Below are positions 9,311 to 19,011 of a DNA stretch of 64,000 nt, piece by piece. Source of the stretch: Mycobacterium yunnanensis (GTDB taxonomy: Bacteria; Actinomycetota; Actinomycetes; Mycobacteriales; Mycobacteriaceae); assembly GCF_025823185.1 (NCBI RefSeq), contig NZ_JACKVK010000003.1, forward strand, positions 1 to 64,000, read 5' to 3'. The notes beneath the pieces are model-generated. The model did not search any database, was not told the DNA's origin, and saw only the letters and a program-made list of their open reading frames with translations. Numbering within the stretch: position 1 is the stretch's first letter; each line of letters starts with the position of its first letter. The translations under genes and the position numbers were made by a program.

Positions 9311-10486
9311 AGTGAGCAGCGTTCCAAGGCAGATGCGTACCGCGCCTACGGTCCCGCGACCAAGGCCATCCACGCCGGATACCGGCCCGATCCGCAAACC
9401 GGCGCGGTCAACGCGCCGATCTACGCGAGTTCGACCTTCGCCCAGGACGGCGTCGGCGGGCTGCGGAGCGGATACGAGTACGCGCGAACGGGCAATCCGA
9501 CACGCGCGGCACTGGAGGCGAGCCTGGCGGCGGTGGAGGGTGCCACCTTCGGACGGGCCTTCAGCTCGGGCATGGCGGCCACCGACTGCACACTGAGGGC
9601 CGTGCTGCGTCCCGGCGACCACGTCGTCATTCCCGATGACGCCTACGGCGGCACGTTCCGGTTGATCGACAAGGTCTTCTCCCAGTGGGGCGTCACGCAC
9701 ACGCCTGCACCCCTGTCGGATCTCGACGCCGTGCGTGCCGCGATCACGCCGGCCACCAAGCTGGTCTGGGTCGAGACGCCCACCAACCCGCTGCTGTCGA
9801 TCGCCGACATCGCAGGCATTGCCGAGCTGTCCAGCGCAGCCGGGGCAAAGGTGTTGGTGGACAACACCTTTGCCTCACCCGCCCTGCAGCAGCCGCTGGC
9901 GCTGGGCGCCGACATCGTCTTGCACTCCACGACGAAGTACATCGGAGGGCACTCCGACGTCGTCGGCGGGGCGCTGCTCACCGACGACGAGGAACTCGAC
10001 GAGGCGTTTGCGTTCCTGCAGAACGGTGCGGGTGCCGTCCCCGGCCCCTTCGACGCCTACCTGACGATGCGCGGGCTCAAGACGCTGTCGCTGCGAATGG
10101 AACGGCACAGCGCCAACGGCGCCCGGGTCGCCGAGTTCCTCGCCGAGCACCCCGCCGTCGACGCGGTGCTCTACCCCGGCCTGCCGAGCCACCCCAACCA
10201 CGACGTCGCGGCCCGGCAGATGACCGGCTTCGGCGGGATGGTGTCGGCCCGGCTCAAGGGTGGCCGGGAGGCGGCGCACCAACTGTGCGCTCGCACCGAG
10301 ATCTTCATCCTGGCCGAATCCCTCGGCGGGGTGGAGTCGCTCATCGAGCACCCCGGTGCCATGACCCACGCCTCCACCGCCGGGTCGCAGCTCGAGGTGC
10401 CCGCCGACCTGGTTCGGTTGTCCGTCGGCATTGAGGACGTCGCCGACCTGTTGGGCGACCTGGAGCAGGCTCTAGGTAAGGGCTGA
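9308..10486 (+). CDS. metB: Cystathionine gamma-synthase (PLP, MetB)
   Basis: This 392-residue protein is a member of the Cys/Met metabolism PLP family. The PLP lysine (Lys210) is in LHSTTKYIGGHSDVVGG. The family motifs YEYARTGNPT near the N-terminus and LVDNTFASPALQQPL before the lysine are present. It joins an activated homoserine with cysteine to make cystathionine for methionine synthesis, although homologues can also work as gamma-lyases. It corresponds to Rv1079. ATG 9308 follows a GTG at 9305. The 3' end overlaps the convergent GPP34 gene by 15 bases. Confidence 0.92.
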   Translation: MSEQRSKADAYRAYGPATKAIHAGYRPDPQTGAVNAPIYASSTFAQDGVGGLRSGYEYARTGNPTRAALEASLAAVEGATFGRAFSSGMAATDCTLRAVLRPGDHVVIPDDAYGGTFRLIDKVFSQWGVTHTPAPLSDLDAVRAAITPATKLVWVETPTNPLLSIADIAGIAELSSAAGAKVLVDNTFASPALQQPLALGADIVLHSTTKYIGGHSDVVGGALLTDDEELDEAFAFLQNGAGAVPGPFDAYLTMRGLKTLSLRMERHSANGARVAEFLAEHPAVDAVLYPGLPSHPNHDVAARQMTGFGGMVSARLKGGREAAHQLCARTEIFILAESLGGVESLIEHPGAMTHASTAGSQLEVPADLVRLSVGIEDVADLLGDLEQALGKG

Positions 10487-11134
10487 TCGCAGCGCCGACG
10501 CGGTGACCGCCAGGTTGACCTCCGCCAGCGACGTCGGGTATTCGTCGACCCAGCTGCCGCTGGCGATCTCGGTGGCCCGCGTGTGTACCCACCGCCAGCC
10601 CCGGTCGTTGAGGCTCAGCAGCGCACCGAGTCCGTCGGCCGCGTGCAGCACGGTGACGATCGCCGCGGTCGGCGGAGTCGGCGGGCGCCGGTCGAAGAGC
10701 GCCGACAGCAGGTCGGTGCGGGCGGCGGTAACCCGGTCGCGTCGGACCAGCGGCCAGCCGTAGCGGGGGTTGACCCGCGTGGACGGCATCCGCACCCGGC
10801 TGATGTCACCACGGCGCTCCAGGTGCCGTGCGACTGCTGCCTCGACGCCCTTGCCGACCTTGGCGACGGCTCGAGCGGGGGTCAGCGGACGCTCGTGCAG
10901 CAGCGCGAAGGCGGGCTCGACAATTGGATCCGACGTCACGCCTGCCTGGAGAGCGACGAGCCGACCCTGGTCGACGGCGTCACCGGGGGACGACGGGCGG
11001 ATGCGGCACGCCCAGGCGAGGTCGAGCAGGACGCCTGCGGCCAGCACCTTCTCGCGCCGATTCCGTTCCAGCGCGAGTTGGGTGGTGGCGTTGTCGACGA
11101 GAAGGAGGAAGAGATCCTCGGCGATCTGCGCCAT
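10472..11134 (-). CDS. GPP34 (GOLPH3/Vps74-like) family protein
   Basis: This 220-residue protein matches the GPP34 family. The N-terminus AEDLFLLLVDNATTQL is followed by ATG.LLDLAW-type helices, and the family ending LNDRGWRWVHTRATEIASG is present. In eukaryotes GOLPH3 binds phosphoinositide at the Golgi. The bacterial members, common in actinobacteria, have no settled function, and a phosphoinositide or other anionic lipid partner is only an analogy. There is no signal peptide or membrane helix. It lies 6 bases downstream of greA on the same strand, so it may be the distal gene of a greA transcript. Confidence 0.8.
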   Translation of the reverse strand: MAQIAEDLFLLLVDNATTQLALERNRREKVLAAGVLLDLAWACRIRPSSPGDAVDQGRLVALQAGVTSDPIVEPAFALLHERPLTPARAVAKVGKGVEAAVARHLERRGDISRVRMPSTRVNPRYGWPLVRRDRVTAARTDLLSALFDRRPPTPPTAAIVTVLHAADGLGALLSLNDRGWRWVHTRATEIASGSWVDEYPTSLAEVNLAVTASALRSALT

Positions 11135-11140
11135 GGGCGA

Positions 11141-11632
11141 CTAGGAGTGGTACGGCTCCGCGCTGAGCAGCTCGACCTCGACGGTGCTGCCGTTGGGCAC
11201 CACGTAGCTGCGCTTCTCGCCGACCTTGGCGTCGATGATCGCGCCGCCGAGCGGTGACTTCGGCGAGTAGACCTCGAGCTTGCCGTCGGTCACGCCCTCC
11301 TGGCGGGTGCCGATGAGGAACGTCTCGACGTCGCCGCCGTCGACGAACTTCACCTTGACGACCGAGCCGGGCAGGGCGATGCCGGACTGCTTGGGGGCCT
11401 CGCCGACCTTGGCGTTGTTCAGCAGCTCTTGCAGCTGCCGGATGCGCGCCTCCTGCTGCCCCTGGTCCTCACGGGCCTGGTGGTAGCCGCCGTTCTCGCG
11501 GAGGTCGCCTTCCTCGCGCCGGTCGTTGATCTCGGCGGCGATGATGGGCCGGTTGGCGATGAGTTGGTCGAGCTCGGCCTTGAGCCGGTCGAAGGCCTCT
11601 TCGGTGAGCCAGGTGACCTGGGTATCGGTCAT
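11141..11632 (-). CDS. greA: Transcript cleavage factor GreA
   Basis: This 163-residue factor rescues backtracked RNA polymerase by stimulating cleavage of the nascent RNA. The N-terminal coiled coil has the acidic tip region [18 protein letters not shown], with the family Asp/Glu pair. The C-terminal FKBP-like domain includes [19 protein letters not shown]. The reading frame is open to 11725, but ATG 11632 ([20 protein letters not shown]) is the family start and fits the Rv1080c length. It follows the DUF4307 gene on the same strand after a likely terminator. Confidence 0.95.
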   Translation of the reverse strand: MTDTQVTWLTEEAFDRLKAELDQLIANRPIIAAEINDRREEGDLRENGGYHQAREDQGQQEARIRQLQELLNNAKVGEAPKQSGIALPGSVVKVKFVDGGDVETFLIGTRQEGVTDGKLEVYSPKSPLGGAIIDAKVGEKRSYVVPNGSTVEVELLSAEPYHS

Positions 11633-11725
11633 GTCGTCGCGCTCCTGTCGTCGTCTCGCGCTGTCAGCGGGATGTTCCCGGCGGATGCCTTGATCGCAGG
11701 CGCTGAGGGCGCAATAAAGCAGCAA

Positions 11726-11749
11726 ACACGGCTCCAGTAGGAACCGTGT
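11726..11749 (-). terminator. Hairpin between the DUF4307 gene and greA
   Basis: Arms 11726-11735 and 11740-11749 pair at 9 of 10 positions around a 4-base loop. On the minus strand the stem is followed by a T-rich stretch (TTTGCTGCTTTATTG). It lies about 100 bases downstream of the DUF4307 stop and upstream of greA, so it could end the DUF4307 transcript or act as a greA leader hairpin. Confidence 0.5.
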
Positions 11750-11849
11750 ACGCCGTCCATGTTAGCACCGCGTGGACAGCCGTCTTTCACGTATTGGCTG
11801 TTCGGCGTTCTCCCGCCGGTTGCCCAGGGCCCCGTCTGACCAAACTTCG

Positions 11850-12284
11850 TCAGGGCGCGCGAAGGTAGCCCGGCACCTCGGTACCGCAGCCGTAGACGTC
11901 GCCGACGACGGGCGGGCGGGTGGCGGAGACCACGGCCTCGACCTGGACGGTCTCCGCGGTCGACGGTGGCACCAGGATCTCGCGCCGACCGACCTCGGCA
12001 CCGTCGACCGACCGCGCGCGCACGATGCACACGACGGGCCGTGACGGGTCCTGCCGCGTGACGCTGATCGTGACCTCGACCCCGTCGTCGCCCACCAGCC
12101 GGTAGCCACCGAGGTCGCCCTTCACCTCGCCGGTGCCGAGGCGCTGATAGGCGACGAGTGCCAATGCGACGCCGACGGCCACGATGACGACGAAGAGCAC
12201 CGCGACCAGGCGGCGGCGGGAGCCGACGGCCAACCGTTGGCGCCCGTAGCGGGCGGCTGGGCGCTCGATCACGCGGCGGTTCAC
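11850..12284 (-). CDS. DUF4307 single-pass membrane protein (Rv1081c-like)
   Basis: This 144-residue protein has a basic cytoplasmic start, one transmembrane helix (about residues 26-46) and an exported domain of about 95 residues with two cysteines (in VVCIVRA and VYGCGTEVPGY) that could form a disulfide. This is the DUF4307 arrangement conserved in mycobacteria between greA and mca. Function is unknown. It is divergent from mca across a gap of about 120 bases. Confidence 0.85.
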   Translation of the reverse strand: MNRRVIERPAARYGRQRLAVGSRRRLVAVLFVVIVAVGVALALVAYQRLGTGEVKGDLGGYRLVGDDGVEVTISVTRQDPSRPVVCIVRARSVDGAEVGRREILVPPSTAETVQVEAVVSATRPPVVGDVYGCGTEVPGYLRAP

Positions 12285-12404
12285 CCCTCCCGTGGGCAGT
12301 CGGCATGGGTCTGGGTTCGGCCGATTGGACTAGGACTGGAACTATAGGGGTTACCAAAGTGGTTGAACGGTGACGACCATGGCACGAGAGCAAGTTAGGC
12401 ACAC

Positions 12405-13271
12405 GTGAGCGAACTGCGTTTGATGGCGGTCCACGCCCACCCCGACGACGAGTCGAGCAAGGGCGCCGCCACGATGGCCAAGTACGTGGACGAGGGCGTC
12501 CGCGTGAAGGTGGTGACGCTGACCGGCGGCGAGCGGGGCGACATCCTGAACCCCGCGATGGACCTGCCAGAGGTGCGCGGCCGAATCCACGAGATCCGCA
12601 TCGACGAGATGGCCAAGGCCGCGGAGATTCTCGGCGTCGAGCACGAGTGGCTCGGGTTCGTCGACTCCGGGCTCCCGGAGGGCGACCCGCTGCCCCCGCT
12701 GCCCGAGGGCTGCTTCGCCCTGGTGCCGCTGGAAGAGGCCACCGAGCGGCTGGTCCGCTCGATCCGTGAGTTCCGGCCGCACGTGCTGACCACGTACGAC
12801 GAGAACGGTGGCTACCCGCACCCCGACCACATCCGCTGCCACCAGGTGTCGATGGCGGCCTACGAGGCCGCCGCCGACTACCGGCTGTTCCCCGATGCGG
12901 GCGAGCCGTGGGCGGTGTCCAAGGTGTACTACAACCACGGTTTCCTGCGCAGTCGCATGCAGGCCTTCCAGGACGAGTTCGCCAAGCACGACCAGGTGGG
13001 GCCCTACGAGAAGTGGCTCAAGGACTGGGACCCGGAGCTCGACGTCGTCGCCAGCCGCATCACCACCAGCGTCGAATGCGCGAAGTACTTTCCGCAGCGC
13101 GACGAGGCGCTCATCGCGCATGCCACGCAGATCGATCCGAAGAGCTTCTTCTTCAGCACTCCGATGGAGTGGCAGCAGCGACTGTGGCCGACCGAGGATT
13201 ACGAGTTGGCGCGGTCGCGCATTCCGGTGTCGCTTCCCGAGGACGACTTGTTCGCCGGGATCGAGCCGTGA
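12405..13271 (+). CDS. mca: Mycothiol S-conjugate amidase
   Basis: This 288-residue zinc amidase of the PIG-L/LmbE fold cleaves mycothiol conjugates of electrophiles and drugs, releasing mercapturic acids for export and glucosaminyl-inositol for recycling. The first zinc motif is AHPDDE (His12, Asp14, Asp15) and the second is HPDH (His139-His142). The distal half includes the Mca-specific YYNHGF and [12 protein letters not shown] segments rather than those of MshB. Translation starts at GTG 12405. Mycothiol use is itself a marker of actinobacteria. It corresponds to Rv1082 and overlaps the next gene by 4 bases. Confidence 0.95.
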   Translation: MSELRLMAVHAHPDDESSKGAATMAKYVDEGVRVKVVTLTGGERGDILNPAMDLPEVRGRIHEIRIDEMAKAAEILGVEHEWLGFVDSGLPEGDPLPPLPEGCFALVPLEEATERLVRSIREFRPHVLTTYDENGGYPHPDHIRCHQVSMAAYEAAADYRLFPDAGEPWAVSKVYYNHGFLRSRMQAFQDEFAKHDQVGPYEKWLKDWDPELDVVASRITTSVECAKYFPQRDEALIAHATQIDPKSFFFSTPMEWQQRLWPTEDYELARSRIPVSLPEDDLFAGIEP

Positions 13272-13552
13272 CAGACCAGCTGCTCCTGGTCGTCGGCCTG
13301 CTCGCCGACGAGACTCCGCGCGACACCGGCCCCGACTTCGGCAAGGCCAGTCCGTTCGGTCTGGTGGTCATCGTGATCCTGCTCATCGGCACCTTCCTGC
13401 TGGTGTGGTCGATGAACAAGCACCTCAAGAAGCTGCCGGAGTCGTTCGACCCCGAGCATCCCGAGCCCGATCAGGCCGTCGACGACGGCACCGTGGTCGA
13501 CACGGGTGATCCGGGGCTGGCCAAGGGCGGTCGTCCAGACGGTGGCGGGTAA
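13268..13552 (+). CDS. Small single-pass membrane protein (Rv1083-like)
   Basis: This 94-residue protein starts at GTG 13268, which shares GTGA with the mca stop, so translation is coupled to mca. One transmembrane helix (about residues 30-48, [18 protein letters not shown]) is followed by a charged, acidic, disordered tail. It is conserved between mca and the thioredoxin-domain gene in mycobacteria. No function is known. A link to export of mercapturic acids would be speculation. Confidence 0.8.
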   Translation: MTDQLLLVVGLLADETPRDTGPDFGKASPFGLVVIVILLIGTFLLVWSMNKHLKKLPESFDPEHPEPDQAVDDGTVVDTGDPGLAKGGRPDGGG

Positions 13553-15557
13553 CGCCCTCCGGCCCGGCAATCCCCCCGTCGCTTCGCTCGCCCAGGCCAC
13601 CAGCCCGTACCTGCGTCAGCACGCCGACAATCCCGTGCACTGGCAGCAGTGGACCACCGAGGCGCTCGCGGAGGCGGCGGCGCGCGACGTACCGATCCTG
13701 TTGTCGATCGGCTACGCGGCCTGCCACTGGTGTCACGTGATGGCCCACGAGTCCTTCGCCGACGATCAGGTCGCCGCGGCCATGAACGCGGACTTCGTCT
13801 GCATCAAGGTGGACCGCGAGGAGCGCCCCGACCTCGACGCCGTCTACATGACCGCGACGGTCGCGCTGACCGGCCAGGGCGGCTGGCCCATGACGTGCTT
13901 CCTTACCCCCGACGGCAGGCCGTTCTTCTGCGGCACCTATTACCCGAAGGCGAACTTCCTGGAGCTGTTGGCCGCCGTCGCCGACACCTGGCGGCAGCGG
14001 CGCGACGAGGTGGAGCGGGCGTCGGACGACATCGCCGGTGAGCTTGCGGCGATGGTCTCGGGTCTGCCCGGCGGTGGCCCCGCCCTGGAGCCCGTGGTGT
14101 GCGACCGGGCCGTCGCAGCGGTGCTGGCCGACGAGGACGTCGCCCGTGGCGGCTTTGGCAATGCCCCCAAGTTTCCGCCCTCGGCACTGCTGGAGGCGCT
14201 GCTGCGCCACGTCGAGCGCACCGCGGACGCCGGCGCGCTCGCGACCGTCGAGAGGGCGCTCGGCGCGATGGCGCGCGGCGGCATCTACGACCAGCTGGCG
14301 GGTGGCTTCGCCCGCTACAGCGTCGACGCGTCGTGGGTGGTGCCGCACTTCGAGAAGATGCTCTACGACAACGCCTTGCTGTTGCGGGTGTACGCGCATT
14401 GGGCGCGACGCTCCGCAGAACCGTTGGCGCGCAAGGTCGCCGACGAGACGGCGACGTTCCTCCTGCGAGACCTCGGCGCAGGTGGCATGTTCACCTCGTC
14501 CCTGGACGCCGACGCCGACGGTGTCGAGGGACTCACCTACGCGTGGACGCCGGCGCAGCTGTGGGAGGTGCTCGGCGACGACGACGGAGCTTGGGCGGCA
14601 AGGGTCTTCGGGGTGACCGATGCCGGTACGTTCGAGCATGGCGGCTCGGTGTTGCAGCTTCGCGAGAATCCTGACTCGGCGTCCCGCTTCGCCCGGGCGC
14701 GGACGATGCTGCTGGCCGCGCGCCTCGGTCGGGCGCAACCCACGCGTGACGACAAGGTGGTGACGGCCTGGAACGGGTTCGCGATCACGGCGCTGGCCGA
14801 GGCGTCGGTGGCGCTGGATCGGCCCGAACTGCTCGATGCGGCAATCCACTGCGCTCGGGCAGTCCTCGAGCTGCACGTCGTCGACGGCCGGCTTCGGCGC
14901 GCGAGCCTCGGCGCTCGGGTGGGGGAGAGCGCGGCCATCCTCGAGGATCATGCCGCGCTGGCGACGGGCCTGCTGGTGCTGAACCAGCTGACCGGCGATC
15001 CCGACTGGTTGACGGCGGCCACCGGGCTGCTGGACCTCGCGCTCGACCACTTCGCCGATCCGGACCGCGAGGGCCGCTGGTTCGACACCGCCGACGACGC
15101 CGAGCGGCTGATGGTTCGGCCGTCGGATCCGCTCGACGGTGCGACGCCGTCGGGGGCCTCGTCGATCACCGAGGCGCTGCAACTCGCCGCGCACCTGACC
15201 GGGTCCGAGCGGTACGGCGCGGCGGCCCGCGCGTCGCTCGCGGCGGCGACCCCGATCCTGGCCAAGATGCCACGCTCGGGCGGGCACTGGTTGGCCGTGG
15301 CGGAGGCGGCGGTGCGTGGCCCGCTGCAGATTGCAGTGGCCTGCGACCCGACCGACTCGGAGCTCTTGGTCGCAGCGCGACGGTTGGCGCCGGGTGGCGC
15401 GATGGTCGTGGGAGGGGCGCTGGACTCGTCGGAATTGCTGCGCGGGCGCGATCGAATCGGCGGCCGCGACGCCGCCTACGTGTGCCGCGGGAACGTCTGC
15501 GACCTGCCCGTCACGACGGCGGAAGATCTGGCTGCCGCCCTCGTCGCACCCGTGTAG
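13542..15557 (+). CDS. Thioredoxin-domain protein, YyaL/SPATA20 (DUF255) family
   Basis: The protein has about 671 residues from GTG 13542 (683 from GTG 13506). The N-terminal DUF255 thioredoxin-like domain begins SPYLRQHADNPVHWQQW and has the redox motif CHWC in GYAACHWCHVMAHESF. The remainder is an (alpha/alpha)6-barrel like that of N-acylglucosamine epimerases, with ARGGIYDQLAGGFARYSVD and VPHFEKMLYDNALLL. It corresponds to Rv1084. The family is widespread but its reaction is not established. It overlaps the preceding small gene by about 11 bases, in line with one transcript from mca. Confidence 0.9.
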   Translation: MAGNALRPGNPPVASLAQATSPYLRQHADNPVHWQQWTTEALAEAAARDVPILLSIGYAACHWCHVMAHESFADDQVAAAMNADFVCIKVDREERPDLDAVYMTATVALTGQGGWPMTCFLTPDGRPFFCGTYYPKANFLELLAAVADTWRQRRDEVERASDDIAGELAAMVSGLPGGGPALEPVVCDRAVAAVLADEDVARGGFGNAPKFPPSALLEALLRHVERTADAGALATVERALGAMARGGIYDQLAGGFARYSVDASWVVPHFEKMLYDNALLLRVYAHWARRSAEPLARKVADETATFLLRDLGAGGMFTSSLDADADGVEGLTYAWTPAQLWEVLGDDDGAWAARVFGVTDAGTFEHGGSVLQLRENPDSASRFARARTMLLAARLGRAQPTRDDKVVTAWNGFAITALAEASVALDRPELLDAAIHCARAVLELHVVDGRLRRASLGARVGESAAILEDHAALATGLLVLNQLTGDPDWLTAATGLLDLALDHFADPDREGRWFDTADDAERLMVRPSDPLDGATPSGASSITEALQLAAHLTGSERYGAAARASLAAATPILAKMPRSGGHWLAVAEAAVRGPLQIAVACDPTDSELLVAARRLAPGGAMVVGGALDSSELLRGRDRIGGRDAAYVCRGNVCDLPVTTAEDLAAALVAPV

Positions 15558-15567
15558 CGTGCGGCGC

Positions 15568-15942
15568 ATGCCCAGTGCCGAGCTGATGAAGCAGAACGTC
15601 CACCGTTACCTCGAACTGGTCGGGGAGGCGAAGGCCGACGACATCGCCGAGCTGTACGCCGACGACGCCACGGTCGAGGATCCGGTCGGCGGCGAGGTGC
15701 ACATCGGGCGCACGGCGATCCACAACTTCTACTCCGGGATGCTTGGCTTGAAGGCCGAGACCGAGGTGATCACGCTGCGCGCGCTCGGACACGAGGCGGC
15801 CTATCTGTGGGCGCTGATCATCGACGGTGGCGAGGGCGGCAAGACGCGCCTGGAGATCCTCAGCGTCATGGCGTTCGACGGCGACGGCAAGATCACGGCG
15901 ATGAAGGCGTACTGGGGCCCGGAGAACTTCAGCCAGGTCTAG
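15568..15942 (+). CDS. Steroid delta-isomerase (KSI)-like protein
   Basis: This 124-residue NTF2-fold protein aligns along its length with Pseudomonas ketosteroid isomerase. HRYLELV carries the oxyanion-hole Tyr (Tyr14), [10 protein letters not shown] carries the general-base Asp (Asp38), and the AYWGPEN end is also typical. By alignment from memory, the third catalytic residue (Asp103 in P. putida KSI) is Ser99 here, so activity could be reduced or different. Classical KSI moves the 5-ene bond of 3-oxo steroids. A 3-beta-HSD lies at 39.3 kb. It follows the thioredoxin-domain gene by 10 bases and overlaps the hemolysin III gene tail-to-tail by 4. Confidence 0.8.
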   Translation: MPSAELMKQNVHRYLELVGEAKADDIAELYADDATVEDPVGGEVHIGRTAIHNFYSGMLGLKAETEVITLRALGHEAAYLWALIIDGGEGGKTRLEILSVMAFDGDGKITAMKAYWGPENFSQV

Positions 15943-16670
15943 TGGAAGACGGCGAACCACATCGCGACGTAGTGGCAGATCGCCGCGACCGCCGTGCAGG
16001 CGTGGAAGAACTCGTGGTGACCGAAGGTCGTCGGCCACGGGTTGGGCCACTTGAGGGCGTAGAAGACCCCGCCGACGCTGTAGAGCGCGCCGCCGACGAC
16101 CAGCAGCACCAGTGCCGCGACGCCGGCGCCGTGCATGATCGGCACGATGAAGAACGCGGCCACCCATCCGAGCAGCAGATAGAGCGGCACGCCCACCCAC
16201 GCCGGCGCCGACGGCCAGCACATCTTGAGCAGGACGCCGGCCAGCGCGCCTGCCCACACGATCCAGAACAGCAGCATGCCCTGGTTGGACGGCAACGCCA
16301 GCAGCGCGAACGGTGTGTAGCTGCCGGCGATGAACAGGAAGATCATCGAGTGATCCAGGCGCTTCATCCACTTGCGCTTGGTCGGTGACACCCAGGTCAC
16401 CCGGTGGTACGTCGCGCTGACGGCGAACATCGCCACGATCGTGAGCGTGTAGAGCAGGGTGGCCCACCCTGCTCGGGTGCCCTCCGACGCCCACGACACC
16501 GACACCAGCGCGGCGCCCGCCACGGTGGCGACGATCGCGGAGTACAGATGAATCCAGCCGCGCGCCCGTGGCTTGCCGAGGAACTGCGCAACGGCCTCGG
16601 GCAGATCCTCCGCCTCGCGGTGGCCGACGGGAGGTGGATCGGAGTCGGTCGTGTCGATCGAAGTAGCCAT
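15939..16670 (-). CDS. Hemolysin III family (PAQR-like) membrane protein
   Basis: This protein of about 243 residues has seven transmembrane helices. It carries the family zinc/active-site pattern: SATYHR after helix two, DHSMIF in helix three, and [17 protein letters not shown] in the last helices. These residues are shared with adiponectin receptors, which act as membrane ceramidases. The bacterial reaction is unproven, and the name hemolysin is historical. It corresponds to Rv1085c. ATG 16670 (MATSIDTT) is preferred over 16691, leaving room for a divergent promoter to the prenyl synthase gene. Confidence 0.88.
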   Translation of the reverse strand: MATSIDTTDSDPPPVGHREAEDLPEAVAQFLGKPRARGWIHLYSAIVATVAGAALVSVSWASEGTRAGWATLLYTLTIVAMFAVSATYHRVTWVSPTKRKWMKRLDHSMIFLFIAGSYTPFALLALPSNQGMLLFWIVWAGALAGVLLKMCWPSAPAWVGVPLYLLLGWVAAFFIVPIMHGAGVAALVLLVVGGALYSVGGVFYALKWPNPWPTTFGHHEFFHACTAVAAICHYVAMWFAVFH

Positions 16671-16726
16671 GTCGCCTCCGCCATCTGGCATGGGTGAGCC
16701 TGGACATCACAGTAGTCTGGATCCTC

Positions 16727-17524
16727 GTGGAACTCATTCCCCCGCGGCTCAAGGAACCGGCCTACCGGGTCTACGAAGCACGGCTGCGGCATCAGCTCGC
16801 GCGGTCGAAATCCCAACTGCCAAGGCACATCGCGGTGTTGTGCGACGGCAACCGCCGCTGGGCGCGTGACGCGGGTCACGCGGACGTGAGCTACGGCTAT
16901 CTGATGGGTGCGGCCAAGATCGCCGAGATGCTCCGCTGGTGCCAGGACATCGGCGTCGAGATGGCCACCGTGTATCTGCTCTCCACCGAGAACTTGCAGC
17001 GCGACCCGGCGGAGCTGGCATCGCTGATCGCCATCATCACCGACGTCGTCGAGGAGATCTGCGCCCCCGCCAACCACTGGAGCGTCCGTACAGTCGGCGA
17101 CTTGGAATTGCTCGGGCAGGAATCGGCGCGACGCCTCCGCGACGCCGTCGACGGCACCGCCGCGACGGCACCCGCCGGCGCCCTTCACGTCAACGTCGCC
17201 GTCGGATACGGCGGACGCCAGGAGATCGCCGACGCCGTCCGCGCGGTGTTGAGCAAGGAGCTCGCCAACGGGGCGACGGCAGAACAGCTCGTCGACTCGG
17301 TCACCGTCGAAGCCATCTCCGAGAACGTCTACACCTCCGGCCAACCCGACCCCGACCTGGTGATCCGGACCTCCGGCGAGCAACGACTGTCGGGGTTCCT
17401 GCTGTGGCAGAGCGCGTATTCGGAGATGTGGTTCACCGAGGCGCACTGGCCGGCGTTCCGGCGCGTGGACTTCCTGCGCGCGCTGCGCGACTACACGCTG
17501 CGGCACAGGCGCTACGGCCACTAG
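16727..17524 (+). CDS. Short-chain Z-isoprenyl diphosphate synthase (Rv1086-like)
   Basis: This 265-residue cis-prenyltransferase carries the signature HIAVLCDGNRRWAR, where the Asp binds Mg-pyrophosphate, and the C-terminal PDPDLVIRTSGEQRLSGFL. It is very close to Rv1086, the omega,E,Z-farnesyl diphosphate synthase that supplies the precursor of decaprenyl phosphate, the lipid carrier of mycobacterial cell wall sugars. GTG 16727 gives the start ELIPPRLKEP, as in Rv1086. An upstream ATG at 16694 would add residues not seen in homologues. It acts in the cytosol or at the membrane face. Confidence 0.92.
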   Translation: MELIPPRLKEPAYRVYEARLRHQLARSKSQLPRHIAVLCDGNRRWARDAGHADVSYGYLMGAAKIAEMLRWCQDIGVEMATVYLLSTENLQRDPAELASLIAIITDVVEEICAPANHWSVRTVGDLELLGQESARRLRDAVDGTAATAPAGALHVNVAVGYGGRQEIADAVRAVLSKELANGATAEQLVDSVTVEAISENVYTSGQPDPDLVIRTSGEQRLSGFLLWQSAYSEMWFTEAHWPAFRRVDFLRALRDYTLRHRRYGH

Positions 17525-17543
17525 GGCGTGACAGACTGAACCC

Positions 17544-18911
17544 GTGGCGGCGATGTCCGCGGTGGTGTTCGGCCTGAGCTGGTGGCTCGGGCTGTATCTG
17601 CTGGCGCGCGACCCCCGCAAACCCGTGCTGGTACTTGCCGCGCTGGGGTTGACGAGCTTCGCGGTCGTGGTGGCGCTCGACGCCGTACGCCACCTCGGCT
17701 CCACGCACGCCGCATTGCTCAGCCACGTCGAGGTGTACCTCGTCGTCGTGCCGGGGGTGGCCTGGTTCGCAGTACTGCTGGAGCTGACGCGGCCCGGCGA
17801 CTCGTGGCGCGGCCGCGTGGGGGAGATCGGGGTCGTCGCGGTGGTCGCCGCGCTGGCGTTGGTGGGTGCGTCGATGGCGGGCTCGGTGGACGGCCCGCTG
17901 CGGGCCGGGCACTGGGTGATGTTCGCCGTCGTGTCGTCGGCGACGCTTGGCGCGATGACCAGGATGCTGGCCAGCGGGCGACGGCCGAGTTCGGTGACGG
18001 GGTCGGTGGTACTGGCCACGTTGTTCTTCGCGCTGGGAAACGCGATCCTGGTGATTCCGCTGGGGCTGGTGCCGAGCTGGTTGGCGTTGGCGTCCACCGG
18101 GTTCGACGTCCTGCTGCTGGGTGTGGCCGTGGCCCTGTGGGATTCGTTCGACGAGGGTCACGCGCTGCGGGCGGACATGCTGCGGTCGTTCACCGGCAGC
18201 GTCGTCGTCGGGGTTCTGTTCGGCGGTCAGGTGCTCGTCGGGATGGCGGTCACCGACCAGCATTCGGCGCTCTCGGTGCTGCTGTTCACCAGCCTGGCGG
18301 TGGCGATCGGCATCAACGCGATGGCCGACCCGCTGGCGGGCGTGCTGGACCGGCTCGCCTTCTCCCGCTCACCGGACCTACGGGCCGACCGGGCCGCGCT
18401 GCGCCGCACCGAGTCGGCGCTGCCGCTGCGGTCGACCGGTCCGCTCGACGGCGTCGACGACGAGACCTTCGTGCGGTTGACCCGCCGGGCACTGGGCCAC
18501 TACGGCGACCTGTCCAAATTGGTGGCCAGCCCGCTGACGGCGTTACCGGCCGTCGACGAACGGCTCGCACGCCGCGGCGCTCCCGATCAGCCGCTGGAGC
18601 GGGCCAACGAGTTGCGGGCGCTGCTCGCCGACCGCATCGCCGCGCTGCGGCCACGCGACGGCGGCGAGTTCGGCACCACCGAGCAGTGGCGCCACTACAA
18701 CTCGCTGTACTTCCCGTACGTCGTCGGGGTGCGCGCGTACGCCCAGAACGCGACGGCCGCCGGGCTGGATCCCGTCGCCAAGCAGGCGTGGCAATGGTTC
18801 GTCACCGAGGTTCCGCAGCGCTCGCTGCACAACTGGCAGAACGCGGCAGCCCGCGTCATCGCCGCCGACCTGCGCGGCACTCGGGTGGTGGCGGGGACCG
18901 AACGCCCCTGA
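17544..18911 (+). CDS. Polytopic membrane protein with long cytoplasmic C-terminal domain, function unknown
   Basis: This 455-residue protein has about eight N-terminal hydrophobic helices (to about residue 265) and a soluble C-terminal domain. The soluble part contains DDETFVRLTRRALGHYGDLSKL, which looks like a helical DNA-binding or signalling module, and RHYNSLYFPYVVGVRAY. I do not recognise a named family. The layout of a sensor-like membrane half joined to a soluble half resembles histidine-kinase N-terminal regions without a kinase. It starts 20 bases after the prenyl synthase and could be co-transcribed with it. Confidence 0.6.
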   Translation: MAAMSAVVFGLSWWLGLYLLARDPRKPVLVLAALGLTSFAVVVALDAVRHLGSTHAALLSHVEVYLVVVPGVAWFAVLLELTRPGDSWRGRVGEIGVVAVVAALALVGASMAGSVDGPLRAGHWVMFAVVSSATLGAMTRMLASGRRPSSVTGSVVLATLFFALGNAILVIPLGLVPSWLALASTGFDVLLLGVAVALWDSFDEGHALRADMLRSFTGSVVVGVLFGGQVLVGMAVTDQHSALSVLLFTSLAVAIGINAMADPLAGVLDRLAFSRSPDLRADRAALRRTESALPLRSTGPLDGVDDETFVRLTRRALGHYGDLSKLVASPLTALPAVDERLARRGAPDQPLERANELRALLADRIAALRPRDGGEFGTTEQWRHYNSLYFPYVVGVRAYAQNATAAGLDPVAKQAWQWFVTEVPQRSLHNWQNAAARVIAADLRGTRVVAGTERP

Positions 18912-19011
18912 CCTGCGGCTGGCAGTAACTGGCAGCGTTCGGCGTCGATCTGGCAGCGGCCTCTCCAGCATCGTCGGAGGTGTCTCACCCCCTCAACGAC
19001 GAGGAGCCGCC

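Noticed and set aside
13425..15569. 714-codon open frame on the minus strand
   Set aside because: It lies antisense to the thioredoxin-domain gene. Its sequence is Arg/Gly-rich, as expected for a shadow frame.
18912..19011. Possible RNA gene in the gap before the tandem membrane proteins
   Set aside because: The gap is only 100 bases, with no tRNA-like fold and no convincing stem. It holds the promoter and ribosome binding site.
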